The notes under the pieces: generated by a model | The model's input: the letters and a program-made list of their open reading frames with translations, nothing else | Told to the model about the DNA's origin: nothing | Databases searched by the model: none | Assembly (NCBI GenBank): GCA_018376135.1 | Contig: JAHABX010000005.1 | Location: 66,725 to 130,724, forward strand | DNA length: 64,000 nt | Direction of reading: 5' to 3' | DNA from: Clostridiales bacterium | GTDB lineage: Bacteria; Bacillota; Clostridia; Lachnospirales; Lachnospiraceae | Part shown: positions 50,558-58,788 of the stretch, in pieces | Numbering within the stretch: position 1 is the first letter of the stretch | How the letters are laid out: the number at the start of each line of letters is the position of its first letter | Translations under genes and position numbers: made by a program

Positions 50558-51991
50558 ATGAGTACAGACAGATATAACAGTCCTTTATCCGAGCGTTATG
50601 CCAGTAAGGAAATGCAGTATATATTTTCTCCGGATATGAAGTTCCGTACCTGGAGGAAGCTGTGGATCGCACTGGCTGAGACAGAAAAGGAGCTGGGACT
50701 TCCGATCACACAGGAGCAGATCGATGAATTAAAGGCACATGCGGAGGACATCAACTATGATGTGGCACGGGCGCGGGAGAAGGAAGTGCGCCATGATGTC
50801 ATGTCCCATGTATACGCCTATGGCGTCCAGTGTCCGAAGGCAAAAGGAATCATTCATCTGGGTGCAACCTCCTGTTATGTGGGAGATAATACAGATATCA
50901 TTGTTATGACGGAGGCACTCCGTCTGGTGCACAAAAAGCTGGTGAACGTGATCGCAGAGCTTGCCGGGTTCGCCGATGAATATAAGGATCTGCCGACGCT
51001 GGCATTTACTCATTTCCAGCCGGCACAGCCTACGACAGTAGGAAAGCGCGCTTCCCTGTGGCTGCAGGAGTTCTGCATGGATCTGGAGGATCTGGAGTAT
51101 GTGCTGGGGACCATGAAGCTTCTTGGCTCCAAGGGAACTACCGGAACCCAGGCAAGCTTTCTGGAGCTTTTTGAAGGCGATCAGGAGACCATCGACAGGA
51201 TCGATCCCATGATCGCTGCAAAGATGGGCTTTGAGCGGTGCGTGCCTGTATCCGGTCAGACCTATTCCCGTAAGACAGACACCAGAGTGCTGAATGTTCT
51301 GGCAGGGATCGCTGCAAGTGCACATAAGATGTCCAATGACATCCGGCTTCTGCAGCATTTAAAAGAGGTGGAGGAGCCCTTTGAAAAATCTCAGATCGGC
51401 TCTTCGGCAATGGCATATAAGAGAAATCCCATGAGAAGCGAGCGCATCGCGTCTCTTTCCAGATATGTGATGATCGATGCGCTGAATCCGGCGATCACCT
51501 CTGCAACCCAGTGGTTTGAGCGTACGCTGGATGATTCTGCCAACAAGCGCCTCTCCATTCCGGAAGGCTTTCTTGCCATCGACGGTATTCTGGATCTGTG
51601 CCTGAATGTGGTGGACGGACTGGTGGTATACCCGAAGGTCATCGAGAAGCGTTTGAAGAGTGAGCTTCCGTTTATGGCAACGGAAAATATCATGATGGAT
51701 GCGGTGAAGGCAGGCGGAGACCGTCAGGAGCTGCATGAGAAGATCCGTACGCTGTCCATGGAAGCAGGGCGGAACGTGAAGGCAGAGGGAAGGGAGAATA
51801 ACCTGCTGGAGCTGATCGCGGCAGATCCCTCCTTTAACATGACTCTGGAAGAGCTGGAGGCATGTATGGAGCCGTCCCGTTATGTAGGACGTTCCGCAGT
51901 GCAGGTGGAGGCATTTTTAAGAGATGTGGTAAACCCGGTTCTGGAAGCGAACAAAGAAGAGCTGGGTGCCAAAGCGGAGATTCATGTGTAA
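50558..51991 (+). CDS. purB: Adenylosuccinate lyase
   Basis: The 477-residue member of the fumarase/aspartase superfamily has HLGATSCYVGDNTD (about residues 97-110), THFQPAQPTTVGKRA with the catalytic His (about 148-162), and the mobile loop signature IGSSAMAYKRNPMRSERI (about 284-301). It cleaves adenylosuccinate to AMP plus fumarate and acts also in the SAICAR step of purine synthesis. AAAGGAGG precedes the ATG. Its stop codon overlaps the next start (TAATG). No other pur gene is nearby. Confidence 0.97.
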   Translation: MSTDRYNSPLSERYASKEMQYIFSPDMKFRTWRKLWIALAETEKELGLPITQEQIDELKAHAEDINYDVARAREKEVRHDVMSHVYAYGVQCPKAKGIIHLGATSCYVGDNTDIIVMTEALRLVHKKLVNVIAELAGFADEYKDLPTLAFTHFQPAQPTTVGKRASLWLQEFCMDLEDLEYVLGTMKLLGSKGTTGTQASFLELFEGDQETIDRIDPMIAAKMGFERCVPVSGQTYSRKTDTRVLNVLAGIAASAHKMSNDIRLLQHLKEVEEPFEKSQIGSSAMAYKRNPMRSERIASLSRYVMIDALNPAITSATQWFERTLDDSANKRLSIPEGFLAIDGILDLCLNVVDGLVVYPKVIEKRLKSELPFMATENIMMDAVKAGGDRQELHEKIRTLSMEAGRNVKAEGRENNLLELIAADPSFNMTLEELEACMEPSRYVGRSAVQVEAFLRDVVNPVLEANKEELGAKAEIHV

Positions 51992-52857
51992 TGTACAGCT
52001 ATCATTTTCGTGAATGGTTATCATTTTTCTATTTTTACTGTATATTCGGCTGGTGCTTTGAGTCGACCTATGTGTCGCTCAAAAGCCATCGGCTTGTGAA
52101 CCGGGGTTTCTTAAAGGGACCCTGGCTTCCTTTATATGGGAGCGGCGCTATTTTAGTGCTTTGGCTGACGCTGCCCTTTCAGCAGAGTCCGGTGCTGGTC
52201 TATGTGGTGGGTATGCTGGGAGCGACCGTGCTGGAACTGGTTACGGGCGAAGCCATGGTGCGGCTTTTTAAGGTTCGTTACTGGGATTACAGTGATCAGA
52301 GGCTTCAGTACCGGGGGCATATCTGCTTCTGGTCTTCCATCGCCTGGGGATTTTTAAGTCTTCTGATGGTCTATGTGGTACATAAACCGGTGGAAAGCTT
52401 TATCTTCTGGATGCATGAAGAGGTGGTGTCGGTGCTGACCTTTGGAATTACGGTCTGTATCGTATATGATTTCGCAGAGGCATTCCGCAAGGCAATGGAT
52501 CTGCGGGAGGTGCTCATACAGGCAGAGCTTCTGCGGGCAGAGCTGGAACAGCGAGCCCGGCAGAAGAAGCGTCTTCTGGAAGCGGCAGCTGCTTTTGCCA
52601 GAGCCGCGGTGGAGGATACACTGGACGAGCGGAGAGAGGCGCTGACGCAGTATGCCCCGCGTTCCAGAGAAGCGCTGTCAGAGCGTGTGGAGCAGGAGAT
52701 CCGGCAGCTTGAGGAGCGGCATGAGCGGCTGAAGGAGCGCATGACCGCCAGCGCGGAGCGTCTGCTTATGCAGAATCCGGGATCCCGTTTTATGACTGTG
52801 GCGGATAATGCGGCGGAGATCCGGGAGCGGATCAGAAGCAGAAGGAAACATAAATAA
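51991..52857 (+). CDS. CmpB-type putative ABC transporter membrane protein
   Basis: The 288-residue protein has four to five membrane helices in the first 165 residues, with the family segments FFYFYCIFGWCFESTYVSLK, NRGFLKGPWLPLYGSGA and WDYSDQRLQYRGHICFWSS characteristic of the ABC_trans_CmpB family. It continues into a charged coiled coil (about 170-270, many Glu/Arg/Ala). The true transport role of this family is unproven. The start overlaps the purB stop by one base. A terminator follows. Confidence 0.82.
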   Translation: MYSYHFREWLSFFYFYCIFGWCFESTYVSLKSHRLVNRGFLKGPWLPLYGSGAILVLWLTLPFQQSPVLVYVVGMLGATVLELVTGEAMVRLFKVRYWDYSDQRLQYRGHICFWSSIAWGFLSLLMVYVVHKPVESFIFWMHEEVVSVLTFGITVCIVYDFAEAFRKAMDLREVLIQAELLRAELEQRARQKKRLLEAAAAFARAAVEDTLDERREALTQYAPRSREALSERVEQEIRQLEERHERLKERMTASAERLLMQNPGSRFMTVADNAAEIRERIRSRRKHK

Positions 52858-52863
52858 TAGCAG

Positions 52864-52911
52864 ACGGATGCAGACCGATGGGAGAATCAGCGGGCTGCAT
52901 CCGTTTTGTTT
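52864..52911 (+). terminator. Terminator of the importer-purB-cmpB unit
   Basis: ACGGATGCAG (52864-52873) pairs with CTGCATCCGT (52895-52904), followed by TTTGTTT. Confidence 0.8.
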
Positions 52912-52946
52912 ACCCTCAGTTCACAAAATTTTCAGATTTTGCTTAC

Positions 52947-52991
52947 TTGACACTGTTAGAAATCTAACCTATAATTGGTTAGATTTCTAAC
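52947..52991 (+). promoter_or_regulatory. Promoter with double MarR operator
   Basis: TTGACA (52947-52952), 17 bases, TATAAT (52970-52975), all consensus. GTTAGAAATCTAACC (52955-52969) and GGTTAGATTTCTAAC (52977-52991) are perfect inverted copies flanking the -10. Each arm is itself a palindrome (GTTAGA-xx-TCTAAC), as expected for two MarR dimer sites. The encoded MarR protein very likely represses its own operon here. Confidence 0.85.
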
Positions 52992-53019
52992 AAGTAAAGA
53001 GATCGGAAAGGAGAGAGCA

Positions 53020-53463
53020 ATGAATCAGAATCAACCGATCAAATCGGTATTGAATCTTCACTGTGTTTTTCGCCGTATTATTGAGCGGCAGATGGCGGAT
53101 CTGGGGCTTTCTTCCATCCAGAGCCGTATGCTTGGCTATCTGCAGTTTCAGGCAGACAATGGAAAGCAGGTATTTCAAAGTGAGCTGGAGGAGGAATTCA
53201 AGATCCGTAAATCTTCTGTGACCAGTGTACTGCAGATACTGGAGAAAAAGGGACTTATGAAGAGGGTCAGCGTTAAGGGAGATGCCCGGAGAAAGGAGCT
53301 TCTCCTGACGGCAGAGGGACAGGCGATGCAAAAGCAGGTGAAGGATCGCCTGGATGCGCTGGAGAGGCAGGTCAGAGATATCATGACGCCGGAGGAGCAG
53401 CAGATGCTGCTTGCCTGTGTGCAGAAGATAGAGACCAGATTAAAGGAGGCAGAGTATGATTAA
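53020..53463 (+). CDS. MarR family repressor of the ABC exporter operon
   Basis: The 147-residue winged-helix protein has recognition region QSELEEEFKIRKSSVTSVLQILEKKGLMKR (about residues 54-83) and the wing with DARRKELLLTAEG (about 89-101), both standard for MarR. It begins with AAAGGAGAGAGC before the ATG at 53020. It overlaps the first exporter gene by 8 bp. With two perfect palindromes on its own promoter it should be an autorepressor released by a drug-like ligand. Confidence 0.93.
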   Translation: MNQNQPIKSVLNLHCVFRRIIERQMADLGLSSIQSRMLGYLQFQADNGKQVFQSELEEEFKIRKSSVTSVLQILEKKGLMKRVSVKGDARRKELLLTAEGQAMQKQVKDRLDALERQVRDIMTPEEQQMLLACVQKIETRLKEAEYD

Positions 53464-55210
53464 AAAATTGGCTGCTTATGTGGGAGAATTTAAGCGGGAT
53501 ACGCTGATGTCCCCTGTAAGCGTGACGTTGGAGGTTATCCTGGAGGTATTTCTTCCGCTTCTGATGGCTTCGGTCATTGATAAGGGTGTGGAAGCAGGAG
53601 ACATGAATTATGTAATGAAAATGGGAGGCATCATGCTGGTGGTGGCGATGCTGTCCCTGCTGGCGGGCACCATGTCCGGCGTTTTTGCGGCGCGGGCATC
53701 CATGGGCTTTGGACGGAATCTGAGGAAGGCGATGTATGAGAACATCCAGGACTTCTCCTTCCAGAATATTGACCGCTTTTCCACGGCAGGTCTGGTGACC
53801 CGTATGACCACGGATGTGACGAATGTGCAGAATGCATTTCAGATGCTGATCCGTATGTTTGTGCGTGCGCCGATCATGATGGTGTCCGCGCTTGTGATGT
53901 GTGTGCGCATCAATGGGAAAATGTCTCTGATCTTTCTTGTGGCGCTGGTATTTCTGGGCTGCATTATGGCATTTATCATTAAAAGGGCATTTCCCGTATT
54001 CAATAAAATGTTCAAGGGCTATGACCGTTTAAATGCCAGTGTGCAGGAGAATCTGACCGGTATGCGGGTCGTGAAGGCGTATGTACGGGAGGATTATGAG
54101 AATGAGAAATTCAGCAGTGCCACAAAGAATCTGCAGGATATAAGCATCCGGGCAGAGAAGCTGGTCATCATGAACCAGCCCGTCATGCAGTTTACGGTTT
54201 ATACCTGTATGCTTCTGGTATCCTGGATAGGTGCAAAGCTGATCGTGCTGGACGGAGTCATGACGACGGGACAGCTGATGAGTCTTTTTACTTATACCTT
54301 CCAGATCCTGATGAGTCTGATGATGATCTCCATGGTATTTGTTATGGTGACCATGGCACGTTCTTCTGCGGAACGTATCGTGGAGGTGCTGGATGAAAAG
54401 AGCTCTCTGACGAATCCGAGAGATCCGGTCTGCGAAGTGAAGGACGGATCCATTCAGTTTGAGCATGTTAATTTTACCTACAGTGATGAAGTGACGCTGG
54501 AGGCACGCCGGGAGAAATGTGTTCTTCAGGATATTGATCTGAATATCCGCGCAGGAGAGACGGTGGGGATCATCGGCGGAACCGGAAGCTCCAAATCCAC
54601 GCTGGTACAGCTGATCCCCAGACTGTATGATGTGCTGGACGGTTCTGTAAAGGTAGGCGGAAGAGATGTACGGGAGTATGATATTGAGACGCTGCGGGAT
54701 GCAGTGGCCATGGTGCTTCAGAAAAACGTACTTTTCTCCGGGACGATCCTGGAAAATATGCGCTGGGGCAATAAGGATGCCACAGAGGAGGAATGCCGCC
54801 GCGCCTGTGAGCTTGCCCAGGCGGATGAATTTATCCGGAAAATGCCGGATGGCTATCATACCTATATTGAGCAGGGCGGAACGAATGTGTCCGGCGGTCA
54901 GAAGCAGAGACTCTGTATCGCCCGTGCTCTTTTGAAAAAACCGAAGATCCTGATTCTGGATGATTCCACCAGCGCAGTGGATACAAAGACGGATGCGCTG
55001 ATCCGGAAGGCATTTGCGGAGGAGATTCCGGATACGACCAAGCTGATCATTGCCCAGCGTATCTCCTCTGTGCAGGATGCAGACCATATTCTGGTACTGG
55101 ATCAGGGTCAGGTGGCAGGCTACGGAACGCATGAAGAGCTTTTGAAGAGTAATGAGATTTATCGTGACATTTATGAACTGCAGCAGAAAGGAGCGGATAA
55201 GGATGAGTAA
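53456..55210 (+). CDS. Heterodimeric ABC exporter, degenerate-site subunit
   Basis: 584 residues: a six-helix exporter domain (1 to about 310) followed by an ATPase domain. The ATPase shows Walker A GGTGSSKSTL (Ser where Gly normally precedes Lys), an intact signature VSGGQKQR, Walker B ILILDDSTSAVDT (Asp in place of the catalytic Glu) and IIAQRISSV (Gln in place of the switch His). These losses are the pattern of the NBD1-type subunit of TM287/288, LmrCD and EfrCD-like heterodimers. It is coupled to the MarR gene before and the partner subunit after it. The substrate is probably a drug or peptide. Confidence 0.92.
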   Translation: MIKKLAAYVGEFKRDTLMSPVSVTLEVILEVFLPLLMASVIDKGVEAGDMNYVMKMGGIMLVVAMLSLLAGTMSGVFAARASMGFGRNLRKAMYENIQDFSFQNIDRFSTAGLVTRMTTDVTNVQNAFQMLIRMFVRAPIMMVSALVMCVRINGKMSLIFLVALVFLGCIMAFIIKRAFPVFNKMFKGYDRLNASVQENLTGMRVVKAYVREDYENEKFSSATKNLQDISIRAEKLVIMNQPVMQFTVYTCMLLVSWIGAKLIVLDGVMTTGQLMSLFTYTFQILMSLMMISMVFVMVTMARSSAERIVEVLDEKSSLTNPRDPVCEVKDGSIQFEHVNFTYSDEVTLEARREKCVLQDIDLNIRAGETVGIIGGTGSSKSTLVQLIPRLYDVLDGSVKVGGRDVREYDIETLRDAVAMVLQKNVLFSGTILENMRWGNKDATEEECRRACELAQADEFIRKMPDGYHTYIEQGGTNVSGGQKQRLCIARALLKKPKILILDDSTSAVDTKTDALIRKAFAEEIPDTTKLIIAQRISSVQDADHILVLDQGQVAGYGTHEELLKSNEIYRDIYELQQKGADKDE

Positions 55211-57125
55211 AAAGAAAATGCCCAAGGGACCGGGAAATGGTCCTGCAGAGGGAAGGCGGGGCAGCAGAAATCCGGGAAAAACGCTTGGACGGCTGCTGGC
55301 TTATATATGGAAGGATTATAAGATCCACTGTATCGTGGTCGTTATCAGCATTGTCATCAGTTCCCTGACCACGGTTGCGGGAAATCTGTTCCTGAAGAGT
55401 CTGATCGATGATTATATCCTGCCGTTTCTGGGGGCGGAATCTCCCAGCTTTGCACCGCTTTTGAGCGCGCTGATCATGATGGCATGCATTTATTATACAG
55501 GAACACTGTCCACTTTTCTCTATGCGAGAGTTATGGTCAGTGTGACCCAGGGAACCTTGAAAAAGATAAGAGATGAGATGTTCAGTCATATGCAGAGGCT
55601 GCCCATCAAATATTTTGATACCCATGCCCACGGAGATATCATGAGCTGCTATACCAACGATACGGATACGCTCCGGCAGATGATCAGCCAGAGTATTCCG
55701 CAGATCTTCAGCTCCTCGATCACGATTGTAAGTACGTTTATTTCCATGGTGGTGCTGAGTGTGCCTCTGACCGTGCTGATTGTGGTCATGGTCTTCGTGA
55801 TGCTGGGGGCTGTCCGTCATATCGGCGGCAAGAGCGGCATGTATTTTATCCGTCAGCAGAAATCTCTCGGAGTGTTAAATGGTTATATTGAGGAGATGAT
55901 GGAGGGGCAGAAGGTGGTGAAGGTCTTCTGTCATGAGGAAGAGTCCAAGGAAAAATTCTATGAGCTGAATGACGGTCTGTTCGACAGTGCAAAGAATGCA
56001 AACACCTATGCCAATATTCTTATGCCGGTCATGGCAAACCTTGGAAATATCAACTATGTGCTGACTCTGGCAGTAGGGGCGGTGCTTGCGATCAATGGGA
56101 TCGGCGGACTGACTCTGGGTGCGCTGGCTTCCTTCCTGCAGCTTACCCGAAGCTTTAACATGCCGATCACGCAGGTGTCTCAGCAGTTCAATGCCATAAT
56201 CATGGCACTTGCGGGAGCAGAGCGTATCTTTGAGCTTCTGGATGAGCCGGAGGAAGTGGATGAGGGCTACGTGACGCTGGTCAATGTGACGGAGGAGCCG
56301 GACGGTACGCTGAAGGAGTCGGTGAAGCGGACAGGTATCTGGGCATGGAAGCATCCTCACCAGGCAGACGGTACGGTGACTTACCAGAAGCTGGAGGGAG
56401 ACGTGGTGTTCAATGGTGTGGACTTTGGCTACACCGATGATAAGATCGTGCTCCATGATATTAAGATGTATGCAAATCCTGGACAGAAGATCGCCTTCGT
56501 GGGATCCACAGGCGCGGGCAAGACAACCATCACCAATCTGATCAACCGTTTTTATGATATTCAGGACGGTAAGATCCGGTATGACGGCATCAATATTAAC
56601 AAGATCAAAAAGCCGGATCTGAGGCGGTCTCTTGGAATCGTACTTCAGGATACCCATCTGTTCAGCGGAACCATTGCCGATAATATCCGTTACGGCAAGC
56701 TGGACGCCACAGATGAAGAGGTAGTTGCTGCTGCGAAGCTGGCAAATGCCCATTATTTCATTACGAAGCTTCCCCATGGCTATGATACGGTCATCAGCGG
56801 AGACGGCACCAGTCTGTCACAGGGTGAGCGGCAGCTTCTTGCCATCGCCAGAGCGGCTATCGCGGATCCGCCGGTACTGATTCTGGATGAAGCAACCTCC
56901 AGCATCGATACGAGAACAGAGACCATTGTACAGAATGGTATGGACCGGCTGATGAAGGGCAGGACCGTATTCGTAATTGCGCACCGGCTGTCCACGATCA
57001 AGAACTCGGATGTGATCATGGTGCTGGAACAGGGACGCATCATTGAGAGAGGAGATCATGAATCGCTGCTGAAGGAGAGAGGAAAGTATTATCAGCTGTA
57101 TACGGGAGCGTTTGAGCTGTCGTAG
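55203..57125 (+). CDS. Heterodimeric ABC exporter, consensus-catalytic subunit
   Basis: 640 residues: a Gly/Pro/Lys-rich N-terminal extension (about 1-25), six membrane helices, and an ATPase domain with canonical Walker A VGSTGAGKTTITN, Walker B VLILDEATSSIDT (catalytic Glu present) and VIAHRLSTI (switch His present). The signature reads LSQGERQ instead of LSGGQ. The complementary degeneration with the preceding gene shows one complete and one defective ATP site per dimer. A segment of about 60 residues before the ATPase core (GYVTLVNVTEEPDG...) is longer than usual. The ATG overlaps the upstream stop by 8 bp and follows AAAGGAG. Confidence 0.93.
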   Translation: MSKKKMPKGPGNGPAEGRRGSRNPGKTLGRLLAYIWKDYKIHCIVVVISIVISSLTTVAGNLFLKSLIDDYILPFLGAESPSFAPLLSALIMMACIYYTGTLSTFLYARVMVSVTQGTLKKIRDEMFSHMQRLPIKYFDTHAHGDIMSCYTNDTDTLRQMISQSIPQIFSSSITIVSTFISMVVLSVPLTVLIVVMVFVMLGAVRHIGGKSGMYFIRQQKSLGVLNGYIEEMMEGQKVVKVFCHEEESKEKFYELNDGLFDSAKNANTYANILMPVMANLGNINYVLTLAVGAVLAINGIGGLTLGALASFLQLTRSFNMPITQVSQQFNAIIMALAGAERIFELLDEPEEVDEGYVTLVNVTEEPDGTLKESVKRTGIWAWKHPHQADGTVTYQKLEGDVVFNGVDFGYTDDKIVLHDIKMYANPGQKIAFVGSTGAGKTTITNLINRFYDIQDGKIRYDGININKIKKPDLRRSLGIVLQDTHLFSGTIADNIRYGKLDATDEEVVAAAKLANAHYFITKLPHGYDTVISGDGTSLSQGERQLLAIARAAIADPPVLILDEATSSIDTRTETIVQNGMDRLMKGRTVFVIAHRLSTIKNSDVIMVLEQGRIIERGDHESLLKERGKYYQLYTGAFELS

Positions 57126-57153
57126 AAAGACTATTCACGAGGAGAGTTATGAA

Positions 57154-58053
57154 ATGAAACAAATGAAAAATAATGCCATGCTGCTTCTGGCAGCATTTAT
57201 CTGGGGCTGCGCTTTCGTGGCACAGAGTGTTGGCATGGAGTATGTAGGACCCTTTACGTTCAATGCGGTCAGAAACTATATTGGTGCGCTGATACTGATT
57301 CCGGTTATTTTCCTGATGGACGGGCTGAAGAGAAGAGGCGGTATGAGCGAAGCAGAGGTGAAGGCACAGCGGGGAGATACCCGGACGCTTGTGCTGGGCG
57401 GCGTCTGCTGTGGTGTGGTACTGGCAGTGGCAGGCAGTCTGCAGCAGTACGGGCTTTTGTTTACTACGGTTGGAAAGGCTGGATTTATTACTGCCATGTA
57501 TATCGTGCTGGTGCCGATCTTTAACAGCTTTTTCGGGAAAAAGGTACGTCCTCTGATTGTTCTGTGTGTACTGATCTCGGTAGCAGGGCTTTATTTCCTG
57601 TGTATGACGGAGGAATTCCGGCTTGGAACGGGAGACCTTCTGGTTCTTCTCTGTGCAGTGGGATTTACCGGACATATTCTGGTTATTGATTATTTTTCCC
57701 CCAAGGTAGACGGAGTACGGATGTCCTGCATTCAGTTCCTGACTGCAGGTATTCTCTGTTCTGTACCGATGCTGATCGGGGAAGCGCCGAAGCTGTCGGA
57801 TATTCTGGCTGCAGCGGCTCCCATTCTCTATGCAGGTGTGATGTCCAGCGGAGTGGGATATACACTGCAGATTCTGGGGCAGAAGGATGCGGACCCTACA
57901 GTGGCGTCTCTTTTGTTAAGTCTGGAATCCGTGTTCTCAGTACTGGCTGGATGGGTGATCCTGGGACAGTCCCTGAATGGAAAGGAAATCTTTGGCTGTG
58001 TGCTCATGTTTACAGCGATCATACTGGCGCAGCTGCCGGAGAGAAAGCAGTAA
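57154..58053 (+). CDS. EamA/DMT family transporter
   Basis: The 299-residue protein has ten predicted helices in two EamA repeats. The first begins NAMLLLAAFIWGCAFVAQSVG, with GPFTFNAVRNYIGAL. The second half contains PILYAGVMSSGVGYTLQILGQKDADP and SLESVFSVLAGWVILGQSL. Family members export amino acids, nucleobases or other metabolites. The ATG at 57154 follows GAGGAG; it lies 28 bp after the exporter gene and may be part of the MarR-controlled operon. A strong terminator follows. Confidence 0.9.
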   Translation: MKQMKNNAMLLLAAFIWGCAFVAQSVGMEYVGPFTFNAVRNYIGALILIPVIFLMDGLKRRGGMSEAEVKAQRGDTRTLVLGGVCCGVVLAVAGSLQQYGLLFTTVGKAGFITAMYIVLVPIFNSFFGKKVRPLIVLCVLISVAGLYFLCMTEEFRLGTGDLLVLLCAVGFTGHILVIDYFSPKVDGVRMSCIQFLTAGILCSVPMLIGEAPKLSDILAAAAPILYAGVMSSGVGYTLQILGQKDADPTVASLLLSLESVFSVLAGWVILGQSLNGKEIFGCVLMFTAIILAQLPERKQ

Positions 58054-58063
58054 TATAAACAGG

Positions 58064-58105
58064 AGTCTTCTGTGTATCATTTTGATGCATGGAAGGCTTT
58101 TTTTA
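58064..58105 (+). terminator. Terminator after the EamA gene
   Basis: AGTCTTCTGTGTATCA (58064-58079) pairs with TGATGCATGGAAGGCT (58083-58098) with several G-T pairs, loop TTT, then TTTTTTTATTTT. Confidence 0.8.
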
Positions 58106-58123
58106 TTTTCAGCTATTTTTGTG

Positions 58124-58172
58124 TTGACCTTAAATTTTTTTTGTGCTAATATCTACCTAACGGTAGGTAGAT
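58124..58172 (+). promoter_or_regulatory. Promoter and TetR operator
   Basis: TTGACC (58124-58129), 17 bases, TAATAT (58147-58152). A perfect inverted repeat ATCTACCTA (58151-58159) / TAGGTAGAT (58164-58172), with a four-base centre, covers the end of the -10 and the expected start site. It should be bound by the TetR protein encoded directly downstream. Confidence 0.82.
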
Positions 58173-58191
58173 AAAAGGCAAGGAGTAAAAG

Positions 58192-58770
58192 ATGAGTGAG
58201 AATAGAACAAGAAAACGAATTATAGATGCGATGTGTACGCTGGTGGCTCAGCGTGGCTATGATAAAGCATCCATCGGACAGATCGCGGATGCGATCGGGA
58301 TTAAGAAAGCTTCTGTATATTATTATTTTAAATCCAAGGAGGAGATTTTTTCAGAACTGGTCTCGGAGCTTTATGAGGATGAATATTTGCAGAATCCGTC
58401 TGTTTTGCGGGAAGATATCGATGCAGAAGCCTTTCAGAGTGAGCTGCTGCGTTATGGGGATGAGCTGATCGATTCCTACTTTGAAAATCCGGATATCAGG
58501 AAGGTCTGCGCGGAAATTGATATACAGGCAACGAGGATCCCTGCAGTGAAGGAAATCACCTACGCTGCGAATGAGCGGCTTTACAGCTTTCTTCTGGAAT
58601 GTATGACTCATGGGGTCGGGATCGGTGCCTTTACCGGGGAGTTTGATGCAGAAGTAAATGCACAGCTTTTGTACATGGTGCTGATCGGCATAGATGCAGC
58701 TATCTTATATGATCTGCCGGTTCAGCCCAAAGCCATATGGCGGGAAGCAGTTCTGAAGTTATTTTTGTGA
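58192..58770 (+). CDS. TetR/AcrR family repressor
   Basis: The 192-residue protein has the N-terminal helix-turn-helix domain AQRGYDKASIGQIADAIGIKKASVYYYFKSKEEIF (about residues 16-50), followed by a helical ligand-binding domain. GGAG-like AAGGAG lies upstream of the ATG. It is followed 18 bp later by a MATE transporter, and a 22-bp palindrome sits on the shared promoter, so it most likely represses itself and the transporter until a toxic ligand binds. Confidence 0.93.
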   Translation: MSENRTRKRIIDAMCTLVAQRGYDKASIGQIADAIGIKKASVYYYFKSKEEIFSELVSELYEDEYLQNPSVLREDIDAEAFQSELLRYGDELIDSYFENPDIRKVCAEIDIQATRIPAVKEITYAANERLYSFLLECMTHGVGIGAFTGEFDAEVNAQLLYMVLIGIDAAILYDLPVQPKAIWREAVLKLFL

Positions 58771-58788
58771 AAGAAATGAGGAGATATT

